From contig NZ_QNQP01000010.1 in the NCBI RefSeq assembly GCF_003316635.1, positions 1 to 64,000 of the forward strand: DNA of 64,000 bases. Reading direction: 5' to 3'. This document shows positions 52,484-60,952 of this stretch, piece by piece. Within the stretch, counting starts at the first letter, position 1, and each line of letters begins with the position of its first letter. The translations under genes and the position numbers were made by a program. This stretch comes from Roseovarius dicentrarchi. Its GTDB lineage: Bacteria; Pseudomonadota; Alphaproteobacteria; Rhodobacterales; Rhodobacteraceae. Under the pieces are notes generated by a model, which worked only from the letters and a program-made list of their open reading frames with translations, did not search any database and had not been told where the DNA came from.

Positions 52484-53192
52484 ATCGTAATATCAAGGGC
52501 TGGCGCAGCCAGTCCTGCAATGCCTGCGTCGTGGCGTCCGGTTGCTCCAGCGTCGGCAGGTGGCCTGCCCCTTGCAGATTTGACAGCTGGGCATAGGGGA
52601 TCAGCCCGGCCAGAAAGCTGCTGCGCTTGACCGTCGCCGCCCCGGCATATTCCCCGCACATCACCAGTGCCGGAATTTTGCACCGGCGCAGTTCTGCCTG
52701 ATAATCGCGGCGGCGCTGCATCGCGCGGATCTGGCGCGTAATCATGTCCGCGCCCAGATGATCGGCCATATCCCGCACCAATGCCATCACATCGGCCCGC
52801 ATCGGACCGGGCGCCAGCATCTCGGGCGAGATCAGCCCGTCTATCATCGCTGCCATATTTCCCGACCGCCCCTTGATGATCACCGGCTCCAGATCGGCGG
52901 CAGATTGCGGCGTTTCTGCAAAGGCATTTGCGCCAATCAGCGCAACCCGCGCCACCCGGTCGGGCGCACGGCGCAAAAGCTCCATCGCGACCGTGCCGCC
53001 CATGTTCAGGCCCACCACGGCGCATCTGCGCGGCAACACGTCCAGCAGATTTGACGCGATTTCCTCTACCCGGTCGCCGCCGGTTATGGGCGCGACGGTC
53101 ACCGCATGGGTTTTGCTGAACGCCGCCACCTGCGGGCCGAACACACGCGCATCGCACATGACATCGGGCAACAGGACAAGGGCCTCGTTCAT
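52482..53192 (-). CDS. Alpha/beta hydrolase fold protein lacking the Ser nucleophile
   Basis: The 236-residue protein follows the hydrolase fold (ALVLLPDVMCDARVFGPQVA; nucleophile region CAVVGLNMGGTVAMELLRRA; C-terminal GAGHLPTLEQPD with the His). The elbow GxSxG is GLNMG, so the nucleophile Ser is Asn. The position usually holding the acid also reads CGEYAGAA rather than CGxxD. It is probably not a standard esterase and may be a pseudoenzyme or use another mechanism. ATG 53192 begins MNEALVLLPDV. Confidence 0.8.
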   Translation of the reverse strand: MNEALVLLPDVMCDARVFGPQVAAFSKTHAVTVAPITGGDRVEEIASNLLDVLPRRCAVVGLNMGGTVAMELLRRAPDRVARVALIGANAFAETPQSAADLEPVIIKGRSGNMAAMIDGLISPEMLAPGPMRADVMALVRDMADHLGADMITRQIRAMQRRRDYQAELRRCKIPALVMCGEYAGAATVKRSSFLAGLIPYAQLSNLQGAGHLPTLEQPDATTQALQDWLRQPLILR

Positions 53193-53326
53193 GGGGGGTC
53201 CTCTCGCGGGGCGGGGTTGGCGCGCACAGTCGCACACGCCGCGCCAGCGTCAACCGGCAGATCGGACGATCCGGCACATCGGCGGAAAACCGGCGCCTTG
53301 CGCAACTGCGCGCCTGTCATGGCGGC

Positions 53327-54088
53327 TTAGCCTGCGGCCCGGTCTGTCACCTCGTCCAGCGCCGCCGTGATCAGATCAACGCAGTCGGGCGAAGAGAAGC
53401 TGTGATTGGCCCCGTCCACCAGTGTCAGGCGCATATCCGGCCCCGTGGCATGGTCCAAAAGAGATAGCGCAACGGACCTGTCCACATCCCGGTCAGCCGT
53501 GCCTTGCAAAAAACGAACCGGAAAGGGCAATTCCAGCGGATCGCGAAAAACCAGATTCTCGCGCCCGTCTTCGATCAGTTTGCGCGTGATCGTATAGGGT
53601 GCGTCATACTCGCTGGGAAGGAAAATGCGCCCCTCGCGCATCAGCTTGGCGCGCTCGATATCGTTCAGACCGGCCCACATGCTGTTTTCGGTAAAATCCG
53701 GCGCGGCCGCGATGGTGACAAGACCAGCCACACTGTCTGGCATGCGGCGCGCGATCAGCAGCGCGATCCAGCCACCCATGGACGACCCGATCAGGATTTG
53801 CGGCCCGGTTGTCTGCGCCTCGATCACCGCGATGGCATCGGCGGCCCAATCGGTGATGCAGCCATCCTCGAACGCGCCGCCCGACGCGCCGTGGCCGGAG
53901 TAGTCCAGCCGCAGGAACGCCCTGCCCCGCGCCCGCGCGGCCTGCTCCAGATAGGTGGCTTTCGTGCCCTCCATATCGGACATGAAGCCGCCCAGAAACA
54001 CGATGCCCGGCGCGGCCCCTTCCGTATAGTGATACGCAATGCGGCGCCCCTGCGGGGTTTCGTGGTAGGATGCTGCCGGGCCGGTCAT
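53327..54088 (-). CDS. Alpha/beta hydrolase (esterase-like)
   Basis: The 253-residue protein has GIVFLGGFMSDMEGTKATYL, LRLDYSGHGASGGAFEDGCI, the nucleophile elbow ILIGSSMGGWIALLIARR (Ser) and the His of VDGANHSFSSPD. An Asp near QGTADRDVD completes the triad. The substrate is unknown; homologues are carboxylesterases or palmitoyl-thioesterase-like. I chose ATG 54088; ATG 54109 overlaps the upstream gene's end by 14 bases. Confidence 0.88.
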   Translation of the reverse strand: MTGPAASYHETPQGRRIAYHYTEGAAPGIVFLGGFMSDMEGTKATYLEQAARARGRAFLRLDYSGHGASGGAFEDGCITDWAADAIAVIEAQTTGPQILIGSSMGGWIALLIARRMPDSVAGLVTIAAAPDFTENSMWAGLNDIERAKLMREGRIFLPSEYDAPYTITRKLIEDGRENLVFRDPLELPFPVRFLQGTADRDVDRSVALSLLDHATGPDMRLTLVDGANHSFSSPDCVDLITAALDEVTDRAAG

Positions 54089-54095
54089 TGCGCGA

Positions 54096-54326
54096 TTATC
54101 CGCTGACATAGGGCGTTTTGCTGGGGCGAAAGAACACTTTTTGATTGTGAAGACGGCCCAGCAGTTCATCAATCTCGCGAATGGTGCGCCCGGCAATCGG
54201 GGCGTCCTCTTCTGGGCCGTCGGGCATGCTCAGCCGGCGCTTGGACTGGCGCAGCGCATCTTCGATCAGCTCCATATCGGCGACGGTCAGTTCGATATTC
54301 GGGTTGTATTCGGGCATTCGGGACAC
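54096..54326 (-). CDS. Small conserved hypothetical protein
   Basis: The 76-residue protein reads MSRMPEYNPNIELTVADMEL, IEDALRQSKRRLSMPDGPEE and EIDELLGRLHNQKVFFRPSK, charged and helical. I do not recognise the family. It sits eight bases before the hydrolase gene, so it may share its transcript. The coding pattern and spacing support a real gene. Confidence 0.7.
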   Translation of the reverse strand: MSRMPEYNPNIELTVADMELIEDALRQSKRRLSMPDGPEEDAPIAGRTIREIDELLGRLHNQKVFFRPSKTPYVSG

Positions 54327-54488
54327 TCCATCAAGGACATTTGCGCCCCAATCCTACTATCGCGCCGCGCCCGCGCCAACGGCAATCGTATGCGGGCGCC
54401 TTGACAGCCGCGCGGGGCGGCGGCAAAAGGCCTACTCACCCGCAACCGGGCGCACGCGTAGGCGCCAAACCGACGAGGAGCGCCTGAC

Positions 54489-56435
54489 ATGGCCCAAATC
54501 TCCCTTACATTCCCCGATGGCAACGCCCGCGATTATGCCCCCGGCATCACGCCCGGCGAAGCTGCCGCCGACATTTCCAAATCGCTTGGCAAAAAGGCAA
54601 TTTCAGCCACGGTCGATGGCCAGCACTGGGATCTGCAATGGCCGATCAATGCGGACGCCGCCATCGCCATCCACACCATGCAGGACGAGCCGCAGGCGAA
54701 CGAATTGTTGCGCCACGATCTGGCCCACGTCATGGCCCGCGCCGTGCAGGAAATCTGGCCCGATGTGCGCGTCACCATCGGCCCCGTCATCGAAAACGGC
54801 TGGTACTATGATTTCGACCACAAGGAGCCGTTCACGCCCGAGGATCTGGGCCTGATCGAAAAGAAAATGCGCGAGATTATCGCAGCCCGCGATCCCGTGC
54901 GCACCGAAGTCTGGGACCGCGACCGCGCCGTGCAGCACTACACCGACGCGGGCGAGCCGTTCAAGGTCGAGCTGATCGAATCCATCCCCGGCGACGAGCC
55001 GCTGCGCATGTACTGGCACGGCGACTGGCAGGATCTGTGCCGCGGTCCGCATTTGCAAAACACCGGCCAGCTGCCCGGCGATGCGTTCAAATTGATGAGC
55101 GTCGCCGGCGCCTATTGGCGCGGCGACAGCAAGCGCGAGATGCTGCAACGCATCTACGGCGTGGCGTTTTCCAGCAAGGAAAAGCTGAAGGCGCATCTGC
55201 ACATGCTGGAGGAGGCAGGCAAGCGCGATCACCGCAAGCTGGGCCGCGAAATGGACCTGTTTCACATGCAGGAAGAGGCCCCCGGTCAGGTGTTCTGGCA
55301 CCCGAACGGCTGGACCATCTACACCACGCTTCAGGACTATATGCGCCGCAAACAGCGCGCCGGCGGCTATCAGGAGATCAACACGCCACAAGTTGTCGAC
55401 CGCAAGCTGTGGGAGGCATCGGGTCACTGGGACAAATATCAGGACCACATGTTCATCGTCGAGGTCGAGGAGGAGCACGCCCGCGAAAAGGCCGTGAACG
55501 CCCTGAAGCCGATGAACTGCCCCTGCCATGTGCAGGTGTTCAATCAGGGTCTGAAATCCTACCGCGATCTGCCCATGCGTCTGGCCGAATTCGGCTCCTG
55601 CTCGCGGTACGAGCCGTCGGGCGCGCTGCACGGCATCATGCGCGTGCGGGGCTTCACGCAGGACGATGCACATATTTTCTGCACCGAGGACCAGATCGAG
55701 GCGGAATGTGCGCAATTCATTAACTTCCTTGCGGATATCTATAGCGATCTGGGGTTCGAACAGTTCGAGATCAAATTCGCCACCCGTCCCGAAAAGCGTG
55801 TCGGCAGTGACGCGTCGTGGGACCATGTCGAGGGCGCGCTGGAGGCCGCGATCAAGGCGACGGGCCGCGACTTCACGCTGGAGCCGGGCGATGGCGCGTT
55901 CTACGGGCCCAAGCTGGATTTCTACCTGACCGACGCGATCGGTCGCACATGGCAATGCGGCACCTTTCAGGTGGACCCCAACCTGCCCGAACGTCTGGGC
56001 GCCAGCTATATCGCGGCGGATGGCAGCAAACAGCGCCCCTACATGCTGCACCGCGCCACGCTGGGCAGCTTCGAGCGGTTCATCGGCATCCTGATCGAGG
56101 AACACGCCGGCAAGCTGCCCTTCTGGCTGGCGCCGCGTCAGGTGGTCGTCGCCTCCATCGTGTCCGAAGCGGATGATTACGTGCAGGAGGTTGTCGCCGC
56201 CCTGCAAGCCGCCGGAGTGCGCGCCGAAGCGGACGTGCGCAATGAGAAGATCAACTACAAGGTGCGCGAACATTCCGTCGGCAAGGTGCCGGTGATCCTC
56301 GCCTGCGGCCACCGCGAGATTGAGGATCGCACGCTGTCCTTGCGCCGTTTGGGCGAAAAACAGTCCAGCGTTCAGGCGCTTGATGACGTGATCCGCGATC
56401 TGGGGCGTGAGGCAACGGCGCCGGATCAACGATAG
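54489..56435 (+). CDS. thrS: Threonyl-tRNA synthetase
   Basis: The 648-residue class II synthetase has an N-terminal TGS-like domain ([20 protein letters not shown]), the editing domain (with [11 protein letters not shown] and [19 protein letters not shown]), the core with [11 protein letters not shown] and [19 protein letters not shown], and the C-terminal anticodon-binding domain. It charges tRNA(Thr). GAGGAG at 54475-54480 precedes ATG 54489. Confidence 0.98.
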   Translation: MAQISLTFPDGNARDYAPGITPGEAAADISKSLGKKAISATVDGQHWDLQWPINADAAIAIHTMQDEPQANELLRHDLAHVMARAVQEIWPDVRVTIGPVIENGWYYDFDHKEPFTPEDLGLIEKKMREIIAARDPVRTEVWDRDRAVQHYTDAGEPFKVELIESIPGDEPLRMYWHGDWQDLCRGPHLQNTGQLPGDAFKLMSVAGAYWRGDSKREMLQRIYGVAFSSKEKLKAHLHMLEEAGKRDHRKLGREMDLFHMQEEAPGQVFWHPNGWTIYTTLQDYMRRKQRAGGYQEINTPQVVDRKLWEASGHWDKYQDHMFIVEVEEEHAREKAVNALKPMNCPCHVQVFNQGLKSYRDLPMRLAEFGSCSRYEPSGALHGIMRVRGFTQDDAHIFCTEDQIEAECAQFINFLADIYSDLGFEQFEIKFATRPEKRVGSDASWDHVEGALEAAIKATGRDFTLEPGDGAFYGPKLDFYLTDAIGRTWQCGTFQVDPNLPERLGASYIAADGSKQRPYMLHRATLGSFERFIGILIEEHAGKLPFWLAPRQVVVASIVSEADDYVQEVVAALQAAGVRAEADVRNEKINYKVREHSVGKVPVILACGHREIEDRTLSLRRLGEKQSSVQALDDVIRDLGREATAPDQR

Positions 56436-56445
56436 GCACGGCTTT

Positions 56446-56482
56446 GCGCAGCGCGGCGGCAGGTCAGACTGCCGCGCTGCGC
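56446..56482 (+). terminator. Hairpin after thrS
   Basis: GCGCAGCGC (56446-56454) and GCGCTGCGC (56474-56482) pair, with further GGC/GCC pairing inside. No U-tract follows, so it may be a stabilising stem or a Rho-independent site of low efficiency. Confidence 0.5.
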
Positions 56483-56585
56483 GTGAAACGGCCACATGCC
56501 CAGCGCAATCGTTTCACTTTTGTCAAACCTTCCGTATGGTAAACTTGTCGGCGCGATGCGCCGCCTGCATTACGGGAGCTGCGCC

Positions 56586-57149
56586 ATGAGCCGCCTGATT
56601 TTGGCCTGTCAAACGGCCGCAGACACGCTGTCGCGCGGCGATGCGTTTCTGGGCCTTGCCGCCCGCGCGGTATTCGCCGCCGTCTTGCTGGGGTATTACT
56701 GGGCATCCGGACTGGCCAAGCTGGGCGACGGGGTGCTGGGGCTGTTCCGCCCGTCCGTCGGAGCCTACGCGCAGATTTTTCCGCGCGCGATGGAAGCGGC
56801 GGGGTATGACACCGGCCAGTTGACCTTTCTGCATACTCTGGTGGTTCTGGCCGGCACCTGGGCCGAGCTGATCCTGCCACTGCTGATCGTCATCGGGCTT
56901 GCCACGCGGCTGGCGGCGCTGGGAATGATCGGCTTTGTTTTGCTGCAATCGGCCACCGACATTTTCGGTCATGGGCTGCGCAGCGAACCGGGCGGTGTTG
57001 GCGCGTGGTTTGATCGCGTCCCCGATTCGCTGATCATGGATCAGCGCCTGCTGTGGGTTTTCGTGCTGGTCGTGCAGGTCATCCGCGGCGCCGGTCCGGT
57101 GTCACTGGATTGGCTGGTGCAGCGTTGGCACAGCGCGCGTCAGGACTGA
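56586..57149 (+). CDS. DoxX family membrane protein
   Basis: The 187-residue protein has AARAVFAAVLLGYYWASGLA, TLVVLAGTWAELILPLLIVI, GLATRLAALGMIGFVLLQSA and a C-terminal helix, the four-helix DoxX layout. The family includes thiosulfate:quinone oxidoreductase relatives and redox-linked membrane proteins. A GGGAG at 56573-56577 supports ATG 56586. It overlaps the convergent ArsC-like gene by ten bases. Confidence 0.85.
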   Translation: MSRLILACQTAADTLSRGDAFLGLAARAVFAAVLLGYYWASGLAKLGDGVLGLFRPSVGAYAQIFPRAMEAAGYDTGQLTFLHTLVVLAGTWAELILPLLIVIGLATRLAALGMIGFVLLQSATDIFGHGLRSEPGGVGAWFDRVPDSLIMDQRLLWVFVLVVQVIRGAGPVSLDWLVQRWHSARQD

Positions 57150-57457
57150 GCCAGCGCAGCCTGAACATCCTTGCCCCATCCCAGATACAGGCTGCCGCCT
57201 GCGTCGATCAACGGACGTTTCATCAGGGCGGGATGCCGGGCAATCAGGTCCAGCGGCGCGCCCTTGCGCGCGTCCTCGGGCAAGTTGCGCCATGTGGTGG
57301 ACCGGGTATTGACCAGGGTATCGCCAAATTGCGCATGGGCGGCGGCCAACGTGGCCTCGGGCACCGGCGCATCGCGCACGTCGCTGAGGGTGGCGCCGGG
57401 CAGCGCCTTGACCGCTTTGCGGCAGGTGTCGCAGTTCTTGAGCCCGTAGATAATCAT
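57140..57457 (-). CDS. ArsC/Spx-family reductase-like protein
   Basis: The 105-residue protein has IIYGLKNCDTCRKAVKALPG, with the CxxC of the Spx/MgsR-type ArsC branch, and STTWRNLPEDARKGAPLDLI and RHPALMKRPLIDAGG as in the family. Its role could be arsenate reduction or redox control; the CxxC favours the YffB/Spx branch. It shares its 3' end with the DoxX gene. Confidence 0.85.
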   Translation of the reverse strand: MIIYGLKNCDTCRKAVKALPGATLSDVRDAPVPEATLAAAHAQFGDTLVNTRSTTWRNLPEDARKGAPLDLIARHPALMKRPLIDAGGSLYLGWGKDVQAALAQS

Positions 57458-57505
57458 GCGATCCCCGCTGTCTGTGGCAGGCCATTGCGGCCTCGCGATG
57501 CGATG

Positions 57506-57530
57506 GGGCGGCCCGTTAACAGGGCCGCCC
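57506..57530. terminator. Hairpin between ArsC-like and PCuAC genes
   Basis: GGGCGGCCC (57506-57514) and GGGCCGCCC (57522-57530) form a perfect 9-base stem with loop GTTAACA, downstream of the PCuAC stop on the minus strand. Confidence 0.55.
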
Positions 57531-57542
57531 CTCGACGTTTTG

Positions 57543-58046
57543 TTATTCGGCTTTGGTATCGTCGCTGCCGTGGTCCATGCCTTCCATGGCGCCATGGTCC
57601 ATATCGCCCGGCATACGCTCCAGATCGACGGGGACGTCGACAACGATGTCGCCGGCATTCTCAAAGGTCAGCGTGACGGACACCGTCGCGCCCTGCTCCA
57701 TCGGTTCGGTCAGCCCCATCAGCATGACATGCTTGCCGCCGCGCTCCAGACGGATGGTTTCGCCGGCGGGCAGATCAAAGCCCTCCTCGACATGCACCAT
57801 TTGCATGACGCCATCGCCGCTTTCCATATGGGTATGAAGCTGGACCAGCTCGGCGGCGGGCGATGCGGCGCTGATCAGGCGATCAGCCTCGCCAGTATTG
57901 ACGATGTGCATGAACGCGGCACCGGTTTTGGCCGTGGGCGAGGCGCTGCGCGCATAGGGATCCTGGACCTCGATGCTTTGCGCAAAGGCGGGCATGGCCA
58001 GGGCGATAGCCGCGGTGGCGGCAAGCGTACGAATGGTGAAGGACAT
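57543..58046 (-). CDS. Copper chaperone PCu(A)C
   Basis: The 167-residue exported protein has a signal peptide (AATAAIALAMPAFA), QDPYARSASPTAKTGAAFMH, then HTHMESGDGVMQM and RGGKHVMLMGL, the H-M-x-M/H-M-L-M pattern that binds Cu(I). It delivers copper to the CuA site of cytochrome oxidase. A His/Asp/Met-rich tail (MDHGAMEGMDHGSDD) adds metal ligands. A DUF2946-like gene lies 47 bases upstream on the same strand. Confidence 0.92.
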   Translation of the reverse strand: MSFTIRTLAATAAIALAMPAFAQSIEVQDPYARSASPTAKTGAAFMHIVNTGEADRLISAASPAAELVQLHTHMESGDGVMQMVHVEEGFDLPAGETIRLERGGKHVMLMGLTEPMEQGATVSVTLTFENAGDIVVDVPVDLERMPGDMDHGAMEGMDHGSDDTKAE

Positions 58047-58093
58047 ATGTCTCTCCTGTCTGTGTGATCGGTTTGGGTGATGTGGTCTGCAAA

Positions 58094-58444
58094 TCAGCCC
58101 GCGCCGGGTGGCGACCGGGCTGACGGGTGCACAACGTCCAAACCTGCGGCATGCGCTGTCACAGATTGCATTGCCAGCCGCGATACGCGCGGATCATAGG
58201 CCGCCATCGGCTGAGGCGGGGCCAGATCGTAAAGGGCCGTCATCACACAATCAGGACAGACGGCGGCAGCCTCCTGCGGCGTGCCGTCGGCACCGATCAG
58301 AACACGCACCGGGCCGTGACCGGTGCAGATTTCCATGACGCCCGAAGGGCCGGGCGTCAGGCGCAGCTGCGCCATGGCTTGACCTGTCAGGATCAGCGCA
58401 AAGGTCAGCGCGGCAGCGGAAAGACTGTTCAAAATCGGCTTCAT
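58094..58444 (-). CDS. Small exported Cys-containing protein (DUF2946-like)
   Basis: The 116-residue protein starts with an export helix (NSLSAAALTFALILTGQAMA) and then has MEICTGHGPVRVLIGADGTP and AAAVCPDCVMTALYDLAPPQ, a Cys-rich region with CPDC resembling DUF2946. It sits upstream of PCuAC on the same strand, so a copper-related role is plausible. Confidence 0.65.
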   Translation of the reverse strand: MKPILNSLSAAALTFALILTGQAMAQLRLTPGPSGVMEICTGHGPVRVLIGADGTPQEAAAVCPDCVMTALYDLAPPQPMAAYDPRVSRLAMQSVTAHAAGLDVVHPSARSPPGAG

Positions 58445-58519
58445 GCGCCGAATATGCCCCGTCCCCACGGCATTGGAAAGAGCGCAAAGCGAAACGGCCC
58501 CGCCAGATATGACAGAGCC

Positions 58520-58550
58520 GTTTAAAACCGCTGTGACATTTCATCACAGC
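58520..58550 (-). terminator. Terminator hairpin after rpmB
   Basis: GCTGTGA and TCACAGC (58530-58536 and 58544-58550) form a 7-base stem; on the minus strand it is followed by GGTTTTAAACGG. It lies downstream of rpmB, just before the DUF2946-like gene. Confidence 0.6.
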
Positions 58551-58566
58551 GCAACTTGAAGATGGA

Positions 58567-58857
58567 TCAGGCGGTGGCGACCTGCGCCTTGGCGATCTCT
58601 TTTTTGACCTTCAGCGCGGTTGGCGACAGCTCGACATCCTTTGCCTTGGCCAGGAATGCGTCCAGACCGCCGCGGTGATCGACGCTGCGCAGGGCGTGTG
58701 CGCTGATGCGCAGCTTGATGCCGCGGTTCAGTGCCTCGGACTGCAAGGTCACATCGTTCAAGTTCGGCAGATACCGACGCTTGGTCTTGTTGTTGGCGTG
58801 GCTGGAGTTATTGCCAACCATCGGGCCTTTTCCGGTCAATTCGCAGCGGCGCGACAT
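58567..58857 (-). CDS. rpmB: 50S ribosomal protein L28
   Basis: The 96-residue protein has [40 protein letters not shown] and [20 protein letters not shown], the L28 family pattern. It lies alone here. The start is well supported by the N-terminal motif; a short hairpin follows its stop. Confidence 0.97.
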   Translation of the reverse strand: MSRRCELTGKGPMVGNNSSHANNKTKRRYLPNLNDVTLQSEALNRGIKLRISAHALRSVDHRGGLDAFLAKAKDVELSPTALKVKKEIAKAQVATA

Positions 58858-59060
58858 GGTGTCATCCTCGTCTTACAGGTGAAGGCCAGTCGGCCCGTGT
58901 TTACGCGATTCGGTATTTATGCCGACCGAACCGACGGACGCCGCCCAGAAGCCACGCCCGAAATTATGTTGCCGGTGAGTAGGCGGAATCGCACCGCGCG
59001 TCAAGAGCCGCGCCCGCCTGATTTGCGTGCCGGGGCGCCAAAAGAGATTTTATGCCTTCG

Positions 59061-59086
59061 GCGAGGATATTTTTCGCAAGAAGAAT
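59061..59086 (-). repeat. Dispersed 3'-end intergenic motif, copy 6
   Basis: Read on the minus strand: ATTCTTCTTGCGAAAAATAT, then CCTCGC. It is 40 bases downstream of the MeaB stop. The rest of the 58858-59125 gap holds no gene that I can see. Confidence 0.55.
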
Positions 59087-59125
59087 GGGCAGTCAGGGTC
59101 TGCATGGGCTTTCGCGCGCTTTGAT

Positions 59126-60127
59126 TTAAGTGGCGTCCGCGGCGCCGATCTGTTCCAGCAGGGCGGCGGCGGCGATTGCGGGGGTGGTTTGGCCCAGAGC
59201 CACCTTTTCGCCCATCTCGCGCAGGGCGGCGCGGGCATCTGCAGTTTCCAGCCGGGCCAGAAGGCCCTGGCGTACCTCCTCCTGAAACCAGTAGCGCGCT
59301 TGCGCGGCGCGGCGTGCGGCCCAGTGGCCATTTTCGCGGCGCCAGTCGGTCAGGGCCTGCATTTCGCGCCATGCGGCCTCCATCCCGGTGCTTTCGAGGG
59401 CGGAGACCATCATCGCCTTGGGGAAGCCTTCGGGATCTTGCGGGCGCTTGCGCATCAGGCGCAGGGCGCCGGAATAATCGGCGCAGGTGCGGCGCGCGGT
59501 CAGTTTCAGATCGCCGTCGGCCTTGTTGATCAGGATGATGTCGGCAATTTCCATGATGCCGCGTTTGACCCCTTGCAATTCATCGCCGCCCGCAGGGGCC
59601 AGCAGCAGCACGAAGAGATCGGACATTTCCGCTACCACCGTTTCGGACTGCCCCACGCCCACCGTTTCGATCAGCACCACGTCGAATCCGGCCGCCTCGC
59701 ACAGGGCCACCGCCTCGCGCGAGCGGCGGCCGACGCCGCCCAGATGGGTCTGGCTGGGGGACGGGCGGATAAAGGCGTTCGGGTCGCGGCTGAGCTGGTC
59801 CATGCGGGTTTTATCGCCCAGGATGGAGCCGCCCGACCGCGCCGAGCTGGGATCGACAGCCAGCACCGCCACGCGCAGGCCCTGCGCCGTCAGCATGCCG
59901 CCGAACCCCTCGATAAAGGTGGATTTGCCCACGCCCGGCGTGCCGGACAGGCCGATGCGCAACGCCTCGCGCGACACGCCATTGGCGCCCTTGAGCGCCT
60001 CGATCAGTTCGGCGGCGGCGGCGCGATGATCGGCGCGGGTGCTTTCGACCAACGTGATGGCGCGGGACAGCGCGCGCCGATCCCCTTTGACAATTCCGCT
60101 CTCAAGCTGTGCAATGTCGATGGTCAT
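59126..60127 (-). CDS. meaB: MeaB/ArgK-type GTPase (methylmalonyl-CoA mutase chaperone)
   Basis: The 333-residue G3E-type P-loop GTPase has Walker A IGLSGTPGVGKSTFIEGFG, VDPSSARSGGSILGDKTRM, IETVGVGQSETVVAEMSDLF and NKADGD. MeaB loads and protects B12-dependent methylmalonyl-CoA mutase. No mutase gene is in the window. Its link to B12 fits with cobST being present. The start ATG at 60127 begins MTIDIAQLESG. Confidence 0.92.
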   Translation of the reverse strand: MTIDIAQLESGIVKGDRRALSRAITLVESTRADHRAAAAELIEALKGANGVSREALRIGLSGTPGVGKSTFIEGFGGMLTAQGLRVAVLAVDPSSARSGGSILGDKTRMDQLSRDPNAFIRPSPSQTHLGGVGRRSREAVALCEAAGFDVVLIETVGVGQSETVVAEMSDLFVLLLAPAGGDELQGVKRGIMEIADIILINKADGDLKLTARRTCADYSGALRLMRKRPQDPEGFPKAMMVSALESTGMEAAWREMQALTDWRRENGHWAARRAAQARYWFQEEVRQGLLARLETADARAALREMGEKVALGQTTPAIAAAALLEQIGAADAT

Positions 60128-60238
60128 GGATACCCTGTCCTTGTCTTCGGCCCGAAATCTGTCTGCCCATCTATCTGCCGTGCCGGGCGGGGATTTGTCC
60201 AGCCCGCGCGCAGACCCAAACAAAAGGCCATCCGCCAC

Positions 60239-60952
60239 ATGCGTATCTACGCCCTTGCCCTTGCCGCGTTGCTGCTGCCCTGTCTTCCTGCGCAGGCCAG
60301 TGATGCAAACAGCCGCTATGATGTGCGGCTGCTGGGCGTGCCTGTGGGGCAGCTGCGCCTTGCCGCGCGCGAGGATGGCGCGCGCTATGCGGTCAGCGCG
60401 GCCTTTGCCACCACCGGGCTGGCGCGCATTGTCGACGCCAGTTTCAGGATGAGCGCGCAGGGGCGCATTTCGCCCGCAGGATTGGCGCCAGGCCGCTATG
60501 ACGAGCAGATCGACACCGGCAGCCGCAGATCGACCGCGCAGCTCAGCTATGCGCAGGGCATCCCGCGCATCACCGGCGGTACGGTTGCGGCCAAGGTGGC
60601 CGGCGATCCCGGCGCGCTGGACCTCCGCGCCCAGAAGGGCAGCGTCGATCCGCTGACCGCGCTTTATGGTGTGCTGCGCGACAGGCCCCGCAATGGCGTG
60701 TGCAGCTATAGCGTCATCATCTATGACGGCGCGCGGCGTGCATCGCTGGCGATGTCGGCGCGGCGCGACGAGGCGGACCGCGTCATTTGTAGCGGCGCCT
60801 ACCGCCGACTTGCCGGGTTTTCCGCGTCCGAGATGAAGCGGCAGAGCGTTTATCCGTTCACCATAACCTACGCGCCGATGGGCGACATGATGCAGCCGCA
60901 GGCGCTGTCGGTCAGGTCGGGCTATGGCACTGCTGAGTTGACGCGCCGATAG
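60239..60952 (+). CDS. Secreted DUF3108 protein
   Basis: The 237-residue exported protein has a signal peptide (YALALAALLLPCLPAQA) and a DUF3108-type beta-rich body (YDVRLLGVPVGQLRLAARED, GARYAVSAAFATTGLARIVD, SFRMSAQGRISPAGLAPGRY). Function unknown; likely periplasmic. Its stop (TAG) is directly followed by the hrpB ATG, so the two are co-transcribed. Confidence 0.75.
   Translation: MRIYALALAALLLPCLPAQASDANSRYDVRLLGVPVGQLRLAAREDGARYAVSAAFATTGLARIVDASFRMSAQGRISPAGLAPGRYDEQIDTGSRRSTAQLSYAQGIPRITGGTVAAKVAGDPGALDLRAQKGSVDPLTALYGVLRDRPRNGVCSYSVIIYDGARRASLAMSARRDEADRVICSGAYRRLAGFSASEMKRQSVYPFTITYAPMGDMMQPQALSVRSGYGTAELTRR

Noticed and set aside
54603..56495. A 630-codon open frame antisense to thrS
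   Set aside because: It is the complementary shadow of thrS with His/Arg/Gln-rich, unstructured translation; no family signal.
58530..58550. CRP-like TGTGA...TCACA dyad
   Set aside because: The spacer is seven bases rather than six, and the site sits after rpmB and is followed by a U-rich run on the minus strand, so a terminator explains it better.
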